DNA from: Pseudorhizobium pelagicum
GTDB lineage: Bacteria; Pseudomonadota; Alphaproteobacteria; Rhizobiales; Rhizobiaceae
Assembly: GCA_000722615.1 (NCBI GenBank)
Contig: JOKI01000011.1
Location: 62,001 to 126,000, forward strand
Direction: 5' to 3'
DNA length: 64,000 nucleotides
Part shown: positions 44,917-56,007 of the stretch, piece by piece
How the letters are laid out: the number at the start of each line of letters is the position of its first letter
Numbering within the stretch: position 1 is the first letter of the stretch
Position numbers and translations under genes: made by a program
The notes under the pieces: generated by a model
The model's database searches: none
Told to the model about the DNA's origin: nothing
The model's input: the letters and a program-made list of their open reading frames with translations, nothing else

Positions 44917-45843
44917 ATGACCCAGACCGCCACCCCTGCCCTGCCCATCGTTTTCTCGCGCGAGGTCGAGGCGGCCCGCGCCGCAGGCCTGCCGCTTGTG
45001 GCGCTCGAATCGACCATCATCACCCATGGCATGCCCTATCCCGGCAACATCGAGATGGCCCGCAGCGTCGAGACGATCATTCTCGATGGCGGCGCCGTGC
45101 CGGCAACGATCGCGGTGCTGAACGGCGTGCTGCATGTCGGCCTGGAGGAGGACCAGCTCGAGCAGCTTGCCCAGGCCAAGAACGTGATGAAGCTGTCCCG
45201 GGCGGACTTCGCCTTTGCCCTTGCCACCGGCCGCACCGGTGCCACCACGGTTGCCGCCACGATGATTGCCGCGGCCCTCGCCGGCATCCGTGTCTTCGCG
45301 ACGGGCGGCATCGGCGGCGTTCACCGGGGCGCCGAAGAAAGCTTCGACATTTCCGCCGACCTGGAGGAACTGGCCAAGACGGACGTCATCGTCGTCTGCG
45401 CCGGCGCCAAGGCGATCCTCGACATCCCCAAGACGCTGGAGGTCCTGGAAACCCGCGGCGTGCCGGTGGTGACCTGTGGCTCGACGGATTTCCCAGCCTT
45501 CTGGTCGCGCGTGTCCGGCCTGCCGAGCCCCCTCTCCGTCGAGACTGCCGACGACATCGCCAGGTTCGAGGCGGCCCGCCAGGCGCTCGGCGTGCGCGGC
45601 GGCATCCTCGTGGCCAACCCCGTGCCGGCGGAAGACGAGATTTCCCGCGAGGAAATGGAAGGCTATATCCAGATCGCGCTCCAGGCGGCGGCCGAGCAGC
45701 ATGTGGCGGCCAAGGCCGTCACGCCCTTCCTGCTCGACCACATCTTCCACCAGACCGGCGGGCGCAGCCTGAAGACCAATATCGCGCTCGTCGAAAACAA
45801 TGCCCGGCTGGCAGCCGGCATCGCCGTCGCGCTCGCGCGCTGA
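44917..45843 (+). CDS. psuG: Pseudouridine-5'-phosphate glycosidase
   Basis: 308 residues. The family start ALESTIITHGMPYPGNIEMARSVE, the GATTVAATMIAAALAGIRVFATGGIGGVHRGAEESFDISADLEELAKT block and KTLEVLETRGVPVVTCGSTDFPAFWSR are diagnostic. It reversibly splits pseudouridine-5'-P to uracil and ribose-5-P in the cytoplasm. It pairs with the kinase just upstream. An exporter gene follows 42 bases later. Confidence 0.96.
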   Translation: MTQTATPALPIVFSREVEAARAAGLPLVALESTIITHGMPYPGNIEMARSVETIILDGGAVPATIAVLNGVLHVGLEEDQLEQLAQAKNVMKLSRADFAFALATGRTGATTVAATMIAAALAGIRVFATGGIGGVHRGAEESFDISADLEELAKTDVIVVCAGAKAILDIPKTLEVLETRGVPVVTCGSTDFPAFWSRVSGLPSPLSVETADDIARFEAARQALGVRGGILVANPVPAEDEISREEMEGYIQIALQAAAEQHVAAKAVTPFLLDHIFHQTGGRSLKTNIALVENNARLAAGIAVALAR

Positions 45844-45885
45844 CGCGCGCGCAGCCACGCCGCCATCATTTTCCGGAGTAAGATC

Positions 45886-46779
45886 TTGCCTGCAATTCAG
45901 CACATCGTCCGGGCTCCGGAGCATCGTGCGGCTCTTGCCGCGCTTGTGCTCGGCGGCATCGCCATCGGCGCCTCGCCGATCTTCGTGCGGCTCTCGGAGG
46001 TCGGACCGATCTCCACCGGCTTCTGGCGTCTGGCACTTGCCCTGATCCCGCTGTCGCTGTGGAGCCTGCTGCGGCCTCAGGCCGGACCGAAGGTGACCAT
46101 CACCCGTCGCGACTGGCCGCTGCTGGTTCTGCCGGGCCTGGCGCTCGCGATCGATCTCGTCGCCTGGCACCTGTCGCTGCACATGACATCGGTCGCCAAT
46201 GCCACTCTGCTGGCCAATCTGGCGCCGGTCTTCGTGACGCTGATCGGCTTCCTGCTGTTCCGGACGGCGGTGACGCGCATCTTCCTCGTCGGCCTCGGGC
46301 TTGCGATCGCCGGCGTCATCACGCTGAAGGGCGGACCCGCCGCACTGGGGGACGGCAATCTTGCCGGCGATGCCATCGCCACGCTCGCGGCCGTCTTCTA
46401 CGCCTGCTACATCCTGGCGATAGGCCGGCTGCGCAGCCGCTTCGACACGGTGCGGATCATGATCTGGTCGACGGCCACCGCCGCGGCCGCGATCCTGCCC
46501 TTCGCGCTCTATTTCGAGGGGAACATCTTACCCCCCAGCCTCTACGGCTGGGCGATCCTCTTCGGCCTCGCCTTCATCAGCCATGCCGGCGGGCAGGTGG
46601 CGATCACCTATGCGCTGGCCTTCCTGCCGGCTGCCTTCTCGTCACTGACGCTTCTGCTTCAGCCGGTGGTGGCGGCAATCCTCGCCTGGCTCATACTGGC
46701 CGAAGCGATCGGCCCGCTGCAGGCCATCGGCGGTGCCATCGTGCTTGCCGGCATTCTCGTCGCGCGCCGCGGCGGCTAG
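45886..46779 (+). CDS. EamA/DMT family transporter
   Basis: 297 residues with ten predicted membrane segments in two EamA repeats (first about 15-145, second about 160-295). LGGIAIGASPIFVRLSEVGPISTGFWRLALALIP and the second-repeat end SSLTLLLQPVVAAILAWLILAEAIGPLQAIGGAIVLAGIL are typical. The substrate is unknown; many members export amino acids or metabolites. The start is TTG at 45886 with GGAG upstream. It could form an operon with psuK-psuG. Confidence 0.85.
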   Translation: MPAIQHIVRAPEHRAALAALVLGGIAIGASPIFVRLSEVGPISTGFWRLALALIPLSLWSLLRPQAGPKVTITRRDWPLLVLPGLALAIDLVAWHLSLHMTSVANATLLANLAPVFVTLIGFLLFRTAVTRIFLVGLGLAIAGVITLKGGPAALGDGNLAGDAIATLAAVFYACYILAIGRLRSRFDTVRIMIWSTATAAAAILPFALYFEGNILPPSLYGWAILFGLAFISHAGGQVAITYALAFLPAAFSSLTLLLQPVVAAILAWLILAEAIGPLQAIGGAIVLAGILVARRGG

Positions 46780-46795
46780 CGATGGGCCGCCCTTG

Positions 46796-46816
46796 CCCGC
46801 CGAAGCCTCCGGCGGG
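46796..46816. terminator. Hairpin between the DMT transporter and cckA
   Basis: CCCGCCG/CGGCGGG 7-bp stem with a 7-base loop between convergent genes. There is no T-tract, so strength is uncertain. Confidence 0.45.
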
Positions 46817-46822
46817 ACGTCT

Positions 46823-49414
<2,592 letters not shown>

Positions 49415-49635
49415 CAAGTCCTCACTATTCGGCCGCCCGAAGAAGGCGCAACTCTGGAAACTCTCGGCAAACCGCCGCGATTCTTTCTTAGCAAGTTGCG
49501 GTTGATGCAAAAAGCGCCGAAGTGCAGAAAACCCGGGATAGCGACGCCTAAGCTCCCGGGAGCCGGGTCTGCATCTTGCCGCGGCAAAAAAAAAGCGCAC
49601 TTCTACTCGGCACAATCTCGCAGGAGCGCAGGACG

Positions 49636-50538
49636 ATGATCGATCAGGTGATTAGCGAATATGGCCTTCGGCTGGTGATCGCAGTCCTCGGCGTCGGCGT
49701 CGGGTTTGTCTGCCTGATTGGCGTCCTCTGGCTCTTGCGCGGGCGCCGAGGTCCTTCCCCCTTCATCCGCGGTGGCCGCAACCGTCAGCCGCGCCTTCAG
49801 GTGCTCGATGCGGCGGCCGTGGATGCGCGCCGGCGCCTGGTGCTGGTTCGCCGCGATGACGTCGAGCATCTGATCATGATCGGGGGGCCGACCGACATTG
49901 TCATCGAAAGCGGCATCTCCGTGCCCGCGGATATGTCGGCCGAAGCGGCTATCGCGGCAAAGGCCCGACCACGTGCGCAACGGGATGCCGCCCAGGCCCC
50001 ACCACCCGCGACGCCTGCAGAAGACCAGGGACGGCAGAAGACGAAGCCTGCGGACCCGGCATTTGAGGCCCAGGCCCTATCCCCGCAGCCGACCGTGCCC
50101 ATACCTGCCGCACCGAGATCAGCGGCTCCACCCGTCTCCCGGACGCCTCCGAGCGAATCGTCGCTTGCCGCAGCGACAAAAACCCCGCCACCTGTCGAGC
50201 CGATCGATATCCGTCGCGAGCCCGCTCTGACGGAGGCAGCCGACATTCTGGACGCAGCCCGGGGCCGCGTATTCCAGGGACCGACACAGCCGGTGCGCGC
50301 CGTGCCGGCCAATCCCGGCGTGTCGGACGCGGCGCCGCCGAAGTCGTTTGGCAGCGATTTCGAACGTATTCTCGAGGAGGAAATGGCCAGCAATCTTGCG
50401 GCCGGGGAGACAGCGCCTCAGGCTTTCGCCGCCCCCGCCGGGGAAAAGCCGCGGGTCACGGGCGCCAGGCCCGAGCCGTCGCTGCAGGACGAAATGGCCC
50501 GTATCTTCGGGGAGATGTCCGTCACGCGCGACAAATAG
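49636..50538 (+). CDS. FliO-like single-pass membrane protein with long Pro/Ala-rich tail
   Basis: 300 residues from MIDQVISEYGLRLVIAVLGVGVGFVCLIGVLWLL, one TM segment (about 10-34). Next comes a small beta domain RQPRLQVLDAAAVDARRRLVLVRRDDVEHLIMIGGPTDIVIESGI, which matches the FliO/FliZ-type fold of flagellar export. The remaining 190 residues are disordered and Pro/Ala-rich, with a short helical end (DFERILEEEMASNLA, SLQDEMARIFGEMS). No other flagellar gene is near. GGACG lies just upstream of the ATG. It is divergent from cckA. Confidence 0.75.
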   Translation: MIDQVISEYGLRLVIAVLGVGVGFVCLIGVLWLLRGRRGPSPFIRGGRNRQPRLQVLDAAAVDARRRLVLVRRDDVEHLIMIGGPTDIVIESGISVPADMSAEAAIAAKARPRAQRDAAQAPPPATPAEDQGRQKTKPADPAFEAQALSPQPTVPIPAAPRSAAPPVSRTPPSESSLAAATKTPPPVEPIDIRREPALTEAADILDAARGRVFQGPTQPVRAVPANPGVSDAAPPKSFGSDFERILEEEMASNLAAGETAPQAFAAPAGEKPRVTGARPEPSLQDEMARIFGEMSVTRDK

Positions 50539-50626
50539 CGGCGCGGCTCAGCGTCTGGGCGCACCACGGATCAAAAAAATGGCGCGGCAGTGCCGCGCCT
50601 TGAACATCGACGGCCCGGCTTCCCGC

Positions 50627-51046
50627 CTATTCGTCGCGGTAGACCTTTTCCCGGCGCTCGTGACGCTCCTGCGCCTCGATCGAGAGGGTCGCGATGGGGC
50701 GGGCGTCAAGACGCTTCAGCCCGATCGGCTCTCCCGTCTCTTCGCAATAACCGTAGGTGCCGTCCTCAATCCGCTGCAGGGCCGAATCGATTTTCCCGAT
50801 CAGTTTCCGCTGCCGGTCGCGAGCACGCAGCTCGATGGCCCGGTCCGTTTCGGAGGACGCCCTGTCGGCGAGGTCGGGATGGTTTGCGCTTTCCTCTGCG
50901 AGATGACCAAGCGTCTCGCGCGCCTCCCGCAGGATGTCGTTCCGCCACGCTACAAGCTTGGCCCGGAAATACGCCTTCTGGTTCGCATTCATGAACTCGT
51001 CGGTTTCCGACAGGACATAATTGCTAAGATCGATCTTCTCACTCAA
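50627..51046 (-). CDS. dksA: RNA polymerase-binding transcription factor DksA
   Basis: 139 residues. The TTG start at 51046 with GGGAG upstream gives SEKIDLSNYVLSETDEFMNANQ; the open frame continues to 51091. The coiled-coil tip region has the DxxDxA-type motif as HPDLADRASSETDRA. The zinc-finger positions read C-T-S-A (CEET, then ATLSIEA), so only one of four cysteines is kept. DksA with ppGpp tunes rRNA and stress promoters by binding the polymerase secondary channel. The loss of cysteines is known in several alphaproteobacterial members. Confidence 0.93.
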   Translation of the reverse strand: MSEKIDLSNYVLSETDEFMNANQKAYFRAKLVAWRNDILREARETLGHLAEESANHPDLADRASSETDRAIELRARDRQRKLIGKIDSALQRIEDGTYGYCEETGEPIGLKRLDARPIATLSIEAQERHERREKVYRDE

Positions 51047-51318
51047 CGCGATTCTCCCGAAGAACATCTCAAGGCGCGCTCTATATCCCATTCATCCACG
51101 CCGGTTCAAGCCTGTTAGACACGAGAAAACCATTTTTAAACCTGTCACAATATTAGGCTAAACGGCTATAAATTCATCTTTATTCTAGGCTTGTGCCGAT
51201 ATCGGCACTGGCGCGATAGCCCATGGGAACCCGTTCGCCTGTGACGATGGTCATGGTTGACGGACCGGCCGGCAAAGAGCTACGCATCCGGCCAGCGCAT
51301 TCCTTCGGCAGCAGAACG

Positions 51319-51816
51319 ATGACCTCCAGCTTTCCTTCCCGAATCTATCTGCTCCGTCATGCGAAATCCGGCTGGGCACAGCCTGGGGAGCGCGATTTCG
51401 ATCGTCCGCTCGACGGCGAAGGCTTCGCGGAAGCGGAGCTTGTCGCCGAAAAAGCGGCCGACCGAGGCTATCGCCCCGAGCGGGTGATCAGCTCCACCGC
51501 CGTGCGCTGCCGCCAGACGGCCGAGGCCGTCCGCCGCGCGATCGACGAAGATCTGGAGCTGGCTTTCGTCGACGATCTCTACAATGCCCCGGTCGACGTC
51601 TATCTCGAGCTCCTGTCGTCCAATGGAAGCGCGGGATCGCTGATGCTGATCGGACACAATCCGACCATCGAAGAGGCCATGGAGCGGCTGATCGGCGCCG
51701 ACGAGGCCGCCGGCGCCATTCCCATGGGGTATCCGACGGCCGGCCTTGCGGTTCTCGACCGGCCCGGCGAGCCCACGGGTCCTCACTGGCGTCTCGTGGA
51801 TTTCCTCACGGCATGA
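51319..51816 (+). CDS. SixA-like histidine phosphatase
   Basis: 165 residues from MTSSFPSRIYLLRHAKSGWAQPGERDFDRPLDGEG. The RHG-type signature LRHAKS contains the catalytic His, with the conserved STAVRCRQTAEAV and LIGHNPTIEE motifs holding the second His. SixA proteins remove phosphate from phospho-histidine, for example on HPt domains. Targets here are unknown. The start is uncertain: an ATG at 51223 adds 32 non-family codons. It is divergent from dksA across 272 bases of AT-rich sequence (51047-51318). Confidence 0.88.
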   Translation: MTSSFPSRIYLLRHAKSGWAQPGERDFDRPLDGEGFAEAELVAEKAADRGYRPERVISSTAVRCRQTAEAVRRAIDEDLELAFVDDLYNAPVDVYLELLSSNGSAGSLMLIGHNPTIEEAMERLIGADEAAGAIPMGYPTAGLAVLDRPGEPTGPHWRLVDFLTA

Positions 51817-51916
51817 GGGTTGCCGCCGTCGGAGGCTGCCGGAGCGCCCTCTGAGAAACCACTTCTTTTCAGCCTCCCCCGGCGAACCTATATAGGCCGA
51901 AAAGAAGGATCCAGCC

Positions 51917-53386
51917 TTGCCGCCCTCCCTCACGAGCTTCACGGACGATGCCCGCATTGCCATCGACAACCTTGCCGACCGCGCGGCGGGCTTGGTTCAC
52001 CCGACGGTGCGGCTTGGCGTCACGGGCCTGTCGCGCGCCGGCAAGACGGTGTTCATTTCCTCCCTCGTTCACAACCTCCTGAACGGTGGACGCCTGCCGC
52101 TGTTTGAGCCGGTGCGGTCGGGACGGGTCTCGGCGATCCGGCTCGAGCCCCAGCCGGACGATGCCATCCCCCGCTTCCAGTACGAGGACCATATCCAGGC
52201 GCTGGTCCGCGACCGGGTCTGGCCCGATTCGACGCGCGCCATCTCCGAACTGCGCATCACCCTGGACTACCAGAGCGCCAGCGGCTGGAGCCGCATGTTT
52301 TCGGCGGGGCGGCTGTCGATCGACATCGTCGATTATCCGGGTGAATGGCTGCTGGATCTTCCTCTCCTCGGGCAGGACTACCGGACCTTCAGCGAAAATA
52401 CCGTGACGCTGGCGCGAACCGGCATCCGCGCGGAACTGGCGCGGGAGTGGATGGCCCTCTGCGCCAGCATCGATCCGGATGGCCCCGCCGACGAGATGAC
52501 GGCGCGGCGGCTGTCGGAGGCCTTCGCGGCCTATCTCAAGGCCTGCAAGTCGGACGAGCGATCGCTGTCGACGCTCCCGCCCGGCCGTTTCCTGATGCCG
52601 GGCGATCTGGACGGGTCCCCCGCCCTCACCTTCGCACCTCTTCCGAACCTCTCGGCCGAGCGGGCTCCGAAAGGGTCCCTGCGGGCGATGATGGAGCGCC
52701 GCTACGAGGCGTATAAATCCGTCGTCGTGAAGCCCTTCTTCCGCGATCATTTCGCCCGCCTCGACCGGCAGATCGTCCTGATCGACGCCCTGCAGGCCAT
52801 CAACAGGGGCCGGGAGGCCGTCCAGGATCTGGAGCGGGCACTGGCGGATGTGCTGGCCTGCTTCCGCCCGGGCAACAACAGCCTGCTGTCGTCGCTCCTC
52901 GGACGCCGCATCGACAAGGTGCTCGTGGCCGCGACCAAGGCCGACCATATCCACCACGAAAGCCACGAGGCGCTGGAAAAGGTGACGGCCCGACTCGTCG
53001 ACCGCGCCATGCACCGCATCGGCATGTCCGGGGCCGGGATCGACGTCATGGCGATCGCCTCCGTCAGGGCGACCCGCGAGGCGACGGTGAACGAGGGAGG
53101 CCAGGCCCTTCCCGTCATCGTCGGCACGCCGATGTCCGGCGAACGGATCGGTGCGGAGACATTCGACGGTAACCGCAAGACGGCCATTTTCCCCGGCGAC
53201 CTGCCCAAGGACCCCGAGCTGTTCTTCAAGCAGCTTGGAGAAGGTGTCGGCGAATTGCCGGAGATCAATTTCGTCCGCTTCCGGCCGCCGGCCGTGGAGG
53301 AGTCGGGCGGGGGCATCCGGCTCTCGGTTCCCCATATTCGCCTCGACCGCGCCATGCAGTTTCTTTTTGGAGATCGCCTCGCATGA
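51917..53386 (+). CDS. YcjX-family GTP-binding protein
   Basis: 489 residues of the DUF463/YcjX family, a predicted cytoplasmic P-loop GTPase. Walker A GLSRAGKT at 37-44 (TVRLGVTGLSRAGKTVFISSLVHNLL), IVDYPGEWLLDLPLL as the switch-II-like region, and VAATKADHIHH as the TKxD-like base-recognition motif. Start TTG at 51917 in AGCCTTGCC. YcjX is linked with YcjF and envelope-stress (Psp) operons in enterobacteria; here it overlaps the next gene by four bases (ATGA). Confidence 0.92.
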   Translation: MPPSLTSFTDDARIAIDNLADRAAGLVHPTVRLGVTGLSRAGKTVFISSLVHNLLNGGRLPLFEPVRSGRVSAIRLEPQPDDAIPRFQYEDHIQALVRDRVWPDSTRAISELRITLDYQSASGWSRMFSAGRLSIDIVDYPGEWLLDLPLLGQDYRTFSENTVTLARTGIRAELAREWMALCASIDPDGPADEMTARRLSEAFAAYLKACKSDERSLSTLPPGRFLMPGDLDGSPALTFAPLPNLSAERAPKGSLRAMMERRYEAYKSVVVKPFFRDHFARLDRQIVLIDALQAINRGREAVQDLERALADVLACFRPGNNSLLSSLLGRRIDKVLVAATKADHIHHESHEALEKVTARLVDRAMHRIGMSGAGIDVMAIASVRATREATVNEGGQALPVIVGTPMSGERIGAETFDGNRKTAIFPGDLPKDPELFFKQLGEGVGELPEINFVRFRPPAVEESGGGIRLSVPHIRLDRAMQFLFGDRLA

Positions 53387-54456
53387 CCTCCTCCGACTTC
53401 CCCCCCGGCCGCGGGCCGCGCCGGCCCGGCGCCTTCGACGTCGGCGACGACCGCCGGCTGGACACCGCGCCGACGGCTGCCCGCCCGCCGCGCAGCTTCG
53501 ACGACGGCGCGATGCTGACCCCACAGGAGCAGGATCCCTTCCTCTCGCCGCCGGAGCTCGCGTCCGATGCCCTGCCGGTGGCCGAGCCGCGGCGGCGCAA
53601 GGGGTTCTCCTTCGCCAATCTGGCCCTTGCGGCCTTCGGCACCTTCCTGTCGCTCGCCTTCGGGCTCTGGGCGGACGGTGTCGTACGTGACCTGTTTTCC
53701 CGCAACGACTGGCTCGGCTATGCGGCGCTGACCGCACTGGCCGTCGGACTTCTTGCCGTTCTGATCGTCGTCGCGCGGGAGGTGGCCGGTCTGCTGCGCC
53801 TCTCTGCCGTGCAGAGCCTCAAGGCCGAAGCCGAGGCGGCCGCGGCGGCACCGCTGCCGGGCAGTGCCCGCGCCGTGGTGGCGACCCTGACGACGCTGCT
53901 GTCGCACCGCGCCGAAACGGCCAAGGGGCGTGCCGTCCTCGACGCCACGAAGGACGAGATCATCGACGGGCCGCAGCTGCTCGATCTTGCGGAGAAGGAA
54001 CTCCTGTCACCGCTCGACCGCCAGGCGCGGGCGCTGATCCTCAATGCCTCGAAGCGGGTCTCCGTGGTGACGGCCATCAGCCCGCGGGCGATCGTCGATC
54101 TCGCCTATGTCGTCTTCGAAGTCGCCCGCCTCATCCGCGCGATGGCCGAACTCTACGGCGGCAGGCCAGGCCGTCTCGGCCTGCTGCGCCTGATGCGCGA
54201 CGTCATCGGTCATCTCGCCGTCACCGGTTCGATCGCCGTCGGAGACGGGCTGGCGCAGCAGGTTCTGGGGCATGGACTGGCAGCCAAGCTCTCCAAGCGT
54301 CTCGGCGAAGGCGTCATCAACGGCCTTTTGACCGCCCGCATCGGAATTGCCGCCATGGACCTCTGCCGGCCGCTGCCCTTCCGCGCCGTCAGGCGGCCCG
54401 GGATCGGCGATTTCCTGTCGGATATCGCCGCCGTCGGCGGCGGCAGGAGCGAATGA
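53383..54456 (+). CDS. YcjF/DUF697 (TIGR01620) membrane protein
   Basis: 357 residues. A Pro-rich, basic N-terminal region of about 70 residues, then two TM segments (about 70-88 and 104-130), then a soluble DUF697 domain with LIRAMAELYGGRPGRLGLLRLMRDVIGHLAVTGSIAVGDGLAQQVLGHGLAAKLSKRLGEGVINGLLTARIGIAAMDLCRPLPF, the hallmark of YcjF/TIGR01620. Its ATG overlaps the ycjX stop (ATGA), so the pair is co-translated. The pair is a conserved inner-membrane GTPase-partner couple of unknown job. Confidence 0.92.
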   Translation: MTSSDFPPGRGPRRPGAFDVGDDRRLDTAPTAARPPRSFDDGAMLTPQEQDPFLSPPELASDALPVAEPRRRKGFSFANLALAAFGTFLSLAFGLWADGVVRDLFSRNDWLGYAALTALAVGLLAVLIVVAREVAGLLRLSAVQSLKAEAEAAAAAPLPGSARAVVATLTTLLSHRAETAKGRAVLDATKDEIIDGPQLLDLAEKELLSPLDRQARALILNASKRVSVVTAISPRAIVDLAYVVFEVARLIRAMAELYGGRPGRLGLLRLMRDVIGHLAVTGSIAVGDGLAQQVLGHGLAAKLSKRLGEGVINGLLTARIGIAAMDLCRPLPFRAVRRPGIGDFLSDIAAVGGGRSE

Positions 54457-54564
54457 TTTCTCGCGTCCGGACCGATAGTTCCGGGACCATGGTTACCAGT
54501 CATTAACCAGTTTCACCGTACCCTTGCGGCTCGAAACGGCTCTTGATTGGCCAAGGAATCATCG

Positions 54565-55113
54565 ATGAACCTGCGCATATTCTCCCTGTTCGGCGTGATC
54601 GCCGTCGCCCTTGGCGCCACCTCCGCCACGGCTCCCGAAGCAACCGCTGCTCCTCGAGACAAGGCCTTCTTCCAGCAGGTCGCCGGCACCTGGAAGGGTC
54701 CGGGCGAGATCGTCGCCGGAAAATACAAGGGCACCAAGTTCAACTGCAACCTGATCGGCGAACCGACGCCGAGCGGCGAGACGGGCATCAAGCTCGACGG
54801 CACCTGCCGCGTCGGCGTCTTCAAGCAGCCGATGTCGGCCGTGATCACGCAGAACGGCCGCGGCTATCAAGGCCAGTTCCTGGACGGCGCCGAGGGCAAG
54901 GGCCTCGACATCATCTCCGGTGCCGTCAACGGCGACAAGGTCGTCGTCGGCATTAATCGCGCCCAGCTGAACGGCGCGATGGTCGCCAGCCTGCGGGGCA
55001 ACAACACCATGAACATCACGATTTCCGTGAAGGTGGAAGAGCAGATGGTCCCCGTGATCGGCCTGACGCTGGACCGTGACCTTGACGCCATCGCTGTCGG
55101 CTCGATTGACTGA
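54565..55113 (+). CDS. Secreted protein of unknown function
   Basis: 182 residues from MNLRIFSLFGVIAVALGATSATAPEATAAPRD, a Sec signal peptide probably cut near residue 29-35. The mature part FFQQVAGTWKGPGEIVAGKYKGTKFNCNLIGE...GIKLDGTCRVGVFKQPMSAVI is a lipocalin-like beta-barrel pattern with two cysteines that could form a disulfide. No known enzyme motif is seen. The ATG at 54565 is preferred over 54547. It converges on folK. Confidence 0.78.
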   Translation: MNLRIFSLFGVIAVALGATSATAPEATAAPRDKAFFQQVAGTWKGPGEIVAGKYKGTKFNCNLIGEPTPSGETGIKLDGTCRVGVFKQPMSAVITQNGRGYQGQFLDGAEGKGLDIISGAVNGDKVVVGINRAQLNGAMVASLRGNNTMNITISVKVEEQMVPVIGLTLDRDLDAIAVGSID

Positions 55114-55130
55114 TCGCTGCGTGGCGAGAG

Positions 55131-55637
55131 CTAGGCCTCTTGCCACCAGTCACGATTTTCCCGCGCCAGGCGGATCCCGGCCTGGTCGGCCTTGTCCAGC
55201 CACTCCGCAACCGTCTGATCGTCGACCATCAGGTCCGGCGCGATCTCGCTGAGCGGCATCAGCACAAAGGCGCGCTGCGTCATGCGCGGATGGGGCAGTT
55301 GCAGGCGCTCCGTCTCCTGCGCCAGCGTGCCATAGGTCAGGATATCAATATCGATGGTGCGCGGTCCCCAGCGCTCGACGCGCTCGCGCTTCATGTCGCG
55401 CTCGATGTCGAGGCAGAGGTCGAGCAGTGCTTCGGGCGCCAGCGCGGTGCCGACCAGAGCACAGCAGTTGAAGAAGTCAGCCTGGTCGGTCTTGCCCCAG
55501 GGCGGCGTCTTGTAGAGGCGCGATACCGCCAGCACCCGGCAGTCCGGATGCTGGTCGAGTTGCCGCAGCGCGAATCCCATCGCCGCCGGCGGATCGCCGA
55601 TATTGCCGCCAAGGCCAAGGGCTGCGGTGAAGCGCAT
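55131..55637 (-). CDS. folK: 2-amino-4-hydroxy-6-hydroxymethyldihydropteridine pyrophosphokinase (HPPK)
   Basis: 168 residues. FolK transfers pyrophosphate to the pterin before the FolP step. The family pattern is complete: AALGLGGNIGDP at the start, SRLYKTPPWGKTDQADFFNCCALV, then RWGPRTIDIDIL, the HPPK signature, and LPHPRMTQRAFVLMPLSEIAPD. The start at 55637 is one base after the folB stop. The minus-strand order is folP-folB-folK. Confidence 0.95.
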   Translation of the reverse strand: MRFTAALGLGGNIGDPPAAMGFALRQLDQHPDCRVLAVSRLYKTPPWGKTDQADFFNCCALVGTALAPEALLDLCLDIERDMKRERVERWGPRTIDIDILTYGTLAQETERLQLPHPRMTQRAFVLMPLSEIAPDLMVDDQTVAEWLDKADQAGIRLARENRDWWQEA

Positions 55638-55638
55638 T

Positions 55639-56007
55639 TCAGACTGGACGGTATTCAACCCGCACCTCGGCATGATCGAGAACACCCTGTACCGGCGCGC
55701 TTGGCTTGCGCACGGTGATCTCGACGTGGCGGATCTGCGCGAACCGGGCGCACAGCGCCTTGGCGATGTCGAAGGCCAGCGTCTCGATCAGCTTGCGCTG
55801 CTGCCCCGTCACCACCCGCTCGATCAGGGCGAACGCCAGCCCGTAGTCGACGGTCTGCTCCACAAGGTCCGTTTCCAGTGCATCGCCGGCTTCCACCTCC
55901 ATGGCGGCATCCACGAAGAAGCGCTGGCCGAGCGTATTCTCCTGGTCCAGGACGCCGTGCCGCGCGAAGAAGGCGCAGTTCTTGAGGGTGATCGTATAGG
56001 TCGTCAT
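55639..56007 (-). CDS. folB: Dihydroneopterin aldolase
   Basis: 122 residues: TTYTITLKNCAFFARHGVLDQENTLGQRFFVDAAMEVEAG, then TVDYGLAFALIERVVTGQQRKLIETLAFDIAKALCARF and the VRKPSAP end. These are the FolB signatures, with the Glu near FARHGVLDQE and the later catalytic Lys. It converts dihydroneopterin to hydroxymethyl-dihydropterin and glycolaldehyde. The ATG overlaps the folP stop as ATGA. Confidence 0.96.
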   Translation of the reverse strand: MTTYTITLKNCAFFARHGVLDQENTLGQRFFVDAAMEVEAGDALETDLVEQTVDYGLAFALIERVVTGQQRKLIETLAFDIAKALCARFAQIRHVEITVRKPSAPVQGVLDHAEVRVEYRPV

